From Azospirillum baldaniorum (GTDB taxonomy: Bacteria > Pseudomonadota > Alphaproteobacteria > Azospirillales > Azospirillaceae): DNA of 64,000 bases. A program made the position numbers and the translations under genes. The DNA lies in the NCBI RefSeq assembly GCF_003119195.2, contig NZ_CP022253.1, forward strand, positions 1-64,000. The letters are read 5' to 3'. Below, in pieces: positions 62,422 to 64,000 of this stretch (the first letter of the stretch is position 1; the number at the start of each line of letters is the position of its first letter). The notes beneath the pieces are model-generated. The model saw only the letters and a program-made list of their open reading frames with translations, was not told the origin of the DNA and did not search any database.

Positions 62422-63341
62422 TGGCCTTTCGGGTCCAGAACGTCGCGCAGGCCGTCGCCCAGCAGGTTGAAGCCCAGGCTGACCACGAAGATGGCGATGC
62501 CGGGCATGGTAGCGACCCACCACTGCTCCAGCACATACTGGCGCCCGGTGGCGATCATCGCGCCCCATTCCGGGGCGGGCGGCTGCGCGCCGAGGCCGAG
62601 GAAGCCCAGCCCCGCCGCCGTCAGGATGATCCCCGCCATGTCCAGAGTCACCCGCACGATCAGCGAGGAGGAGCAGAGCGGCACGACATGGCCGAGGATG
62701 ATCCGCGGCGTCGAGGCGCCCTGGAGCCGGGCCGCGCTGATGAAGTCGCTCTTGCGGATGGTGATCGTCTCGGCCCGCGCGATGCGGGCGTAGGGCGGCC
62801 AGCTGGTGATCGCGATGGCGATGATGGCGTTCTCGATGCCCGGTCCCAGCGCCGAGACGAAGGCCAGCGCCAGGATCAGCTTCGGGAAGGCCAGGAAGAT
62901 GTCGGTGACGCGCATCAGCACCGCGTCCACCCAGCCGCCGAGATAGCCCGCCACCGTCCCGATCAGCAGCCCGGCGACCGGCGCGGTGACCGCGACCAGC
63001 GCCACGATCATCAGCGTCAGGCGGGAGCCGTAGAGGATGCGCGACAGGATGTCCCGCCCGAAGGCGTCGGTGCCCAGCCAGTGCGCCGCGCTGGGCGGCA
63101 GCAGCCGCTGCGACAGGTCCTGCGTGTAGGGATCGTAGGGGGCGAGCAGCGGGGCCAGCGCCGCCATCAGCACCAGCAGCAGCACGATGCCCAGCCCGAT
63201 CATGGCCAGCCGGTTGCGCGCGAAGGCCAGCCAGCCCAGATAGACCCGGCCCAGCCGCGCCTGCCCGCGGGAGTGCGGAGTCTCCGCCGTCAGCCACGCC
63301 CGCAGCCCGCCTTCGGTCGAATGAGTCTGTGTGGTCATCAT
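62418..63341 (-). CDS. Dipeptide/oligopeptide ABC transporter permease (DppC/OppC-like)
   Basis: 307 residues. N-terminal OppC helix (NRLAMIGLGIVLLLVLMAAL), then HWLGTDAFGRDILSRILYGS, the family signature, and five more helices with the EAA loop around ISAARLQGASTPRIILGHVV. The ATG at 63341 follows GAGGGGGG; a GTG at 63359 would overlap the upstream gene. Four-base overlap with the next ATPase gene. Confidence 0.92.
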   Translation of the reverse strand: MMTTQTHSTEGGLRAWLTAETPHSRGQARLGRVYLGWLAFARNRLAMIGLGIVLLLVLMAALAPLLAPYDPYTQDLSQRLLPPSAAHWLGTDAFGRDILSRILYGSRLTLMIVALVAVTAPVAGLLIGTVAGYLGGWVDAVLMRVTDIFLAFPKLILALAFVSALGPGIENAIIAIAITSWPPYARIARAETITIRKSDFISAARLQGASTPRIILGHVVPLCSSSLIVRVTLDMAGIILTAAGLGFLGLGAQPPAPEWGAMIATGRQYVLEQWWVATMPGIAIFVVSLGFNLLGDGLRDVLDPKGQ

Positions 63342-63348
63342 GCCCCCC

Positions 63349-64000
63349 TCATCGCGCACGGGGATCGAGCAGGCGGTACAGCAGGTCGGACAGCAGGTTC
63401 AGGCCGATGAAGACCGCCCCAACCACCAGGGTGCCGCCCAGCACCGCGTTCATGTCCGCCGACAGCAGCGAGTTGGTGATGTACAAGCCCAGCCCCGGCC
63501 AGGCGAACACCGTCTCGGTCAGCACCGACCCCTCCAGCAGCGACGCGTAGGACAGCGCCACCACCGTGGTCAGCGGCACCGCGATGTTGCCCAGCGCGTG
63601 GCGCCAGATCACCCGCGCCTCCGACATGCCCTTCACGCGGGCCGTCGTGATGTATTCCTGGCGGAGCTGGTCCAGCATGAAGCTGCGCGTCATGCGCGCG
63701 ATGTAGGCCACGCTGTAGAGGCCGAGGATGCCCGCCGGCAGCACCAGATGGTGCAGCGCGTTCCAGAACACGTCGCTCTCGCCGGCCAGCAGGGCGTCCA
63801 CCGTGATGATCCCAGTCACCGGATCGACCAGCCCTTCGTAGAAGACGTCCACCCGCCCCGGCCCCGGCGCCCAGTCGAGCCGCGCGTAGAAGACCAGAAG
63901 CGCCATCAGCCCCAGCCAGAAGATTGGGATGGAATGGCCGATCAGCCCGATCACCCGGATCAGATGGTCCGGCCAACGCCCACGGTGGACGGCGGCCATC
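63349..64000 (-). CDS. Dipeptide/oligopeptide ABC transporter permease (DppB/OppB-like), cut by window end
   Basis: C-terminal 216 residues. Helices and the EAA loop (ITTARVKGMSEARVIWRHAL, GNIAVPLTTV) as in DppB, then LLEGSVLTETVFAWPGLGLY and the C-terminal end LLSDLLYRLLDPRAR. The N-terminal part, with the first helix, and probably the substrate-binding protein gene lie beyond 64000. Confidence 0.9.
   Translation of the reverse strand, partial: MAAVHRGRWPDHLIRVIGLIGHSIPIFWLGLMALLVFYARLDWAPGPGRVDVFYEGLVDPVTGIITVDALLAGESDVFWNALHHLVLPAGILGLYSVAYIARMTRSFMLDQLRQEYITTARVKGMSEARVIWRHALGNIAVPLTTVVALSYASLLEGSVLTETVFAWPGLGLYITNSLLSADMNAVLGGTLVVGAVFIGLNLLSDLLYRLLDPRAR

Overview
The window looks like chromosome or replicon DNA of a GC-rich alphaproteobacterium, most like Azospirillum or a close Rhodospirillales relative. 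I base this on the protein families, codon usage and the kind of intergenic inverted repeats, not on a database search. It has two parts: a mobile element present in tandem (1-39213) and ordinary host chromosome (39214-64000).

Mobile part. Positions 1-15339 are repeated at 23874-39213. The repeat period of 23,874 bp equals the length of one complete unit (15340-39213). Each unit ends in the last 45 nt of a tRNA gene with a CGU (Thr) anticodon, and a tyrosine recombinase gene lies just inside the other end. The window therefore shows the right-hand two thirds of one integrated element (copy A) followed head to tail by a second complete copy (copy B). The 13 differences I found are single-base indels, and all lie in the first 4.25 kb. 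They break four genes of copy A, so they look like contig-edge errors more than evolution.

Layout of one unit (copy B), left to right: integrase, AlpA-like excisionase and two small genes (15419-17407); DUF29 gene; a divergent XRE-repressor/Cro-like switch with TACATNATGTA operators (18267-19316); a Rep-ParA-DUF3102 maintenance block with a 24-bp palindrome that recurs near the attachment site (20571-23180); a remnant of a phage terminase large subunit (23045-23188); and AT-rich cargo (23539-27670) encoding a possible PD-(D/E)XK nuclease, a ribbon-helix-helix/HTH protein with iteron-like sites, a two-helix membrane coiled-coil protein and a DUF5677-like protein. Then come a small lipoprotein, an XRE regulator, a phage Rha-like double-domain protein, a 2451-residue RTX protein with four near-identical 500-residue repeats, an IS5-family insertion sequence and the tRNA fragment. 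The mix of phage, plasmid and satellite features, with no structural genes, suggests a phage-plasmid or satellite-like integrative element carrying defence-like cargo and a giant exported protein.

Host part. After the tRNA terminator come a glycosyltransferase, an Arg-Gly-rich protein, an EamA permease, a TRAP transporter (dctPQM), an OmpA-family protein with a frameshift in a G8 tract, a T6SS block (tssL, a short tssM, tagF), a STAS protein, a small RHH protein, a luciferase-like monooxygenase, msrB, a dienelactone hydrolase, pgm, a double cold-shock-domain protein, two small Pro-rich or secreted proteins, a nucleotidyltransferase/metallophosphoesterase pair, a second EamA permease, a MarR regulator and a dipeptide ABC transporter cut by the window end. 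REP-like inverted repeats occur in four places, one of them read in frame as the C-terminus of an ABC ATPase.
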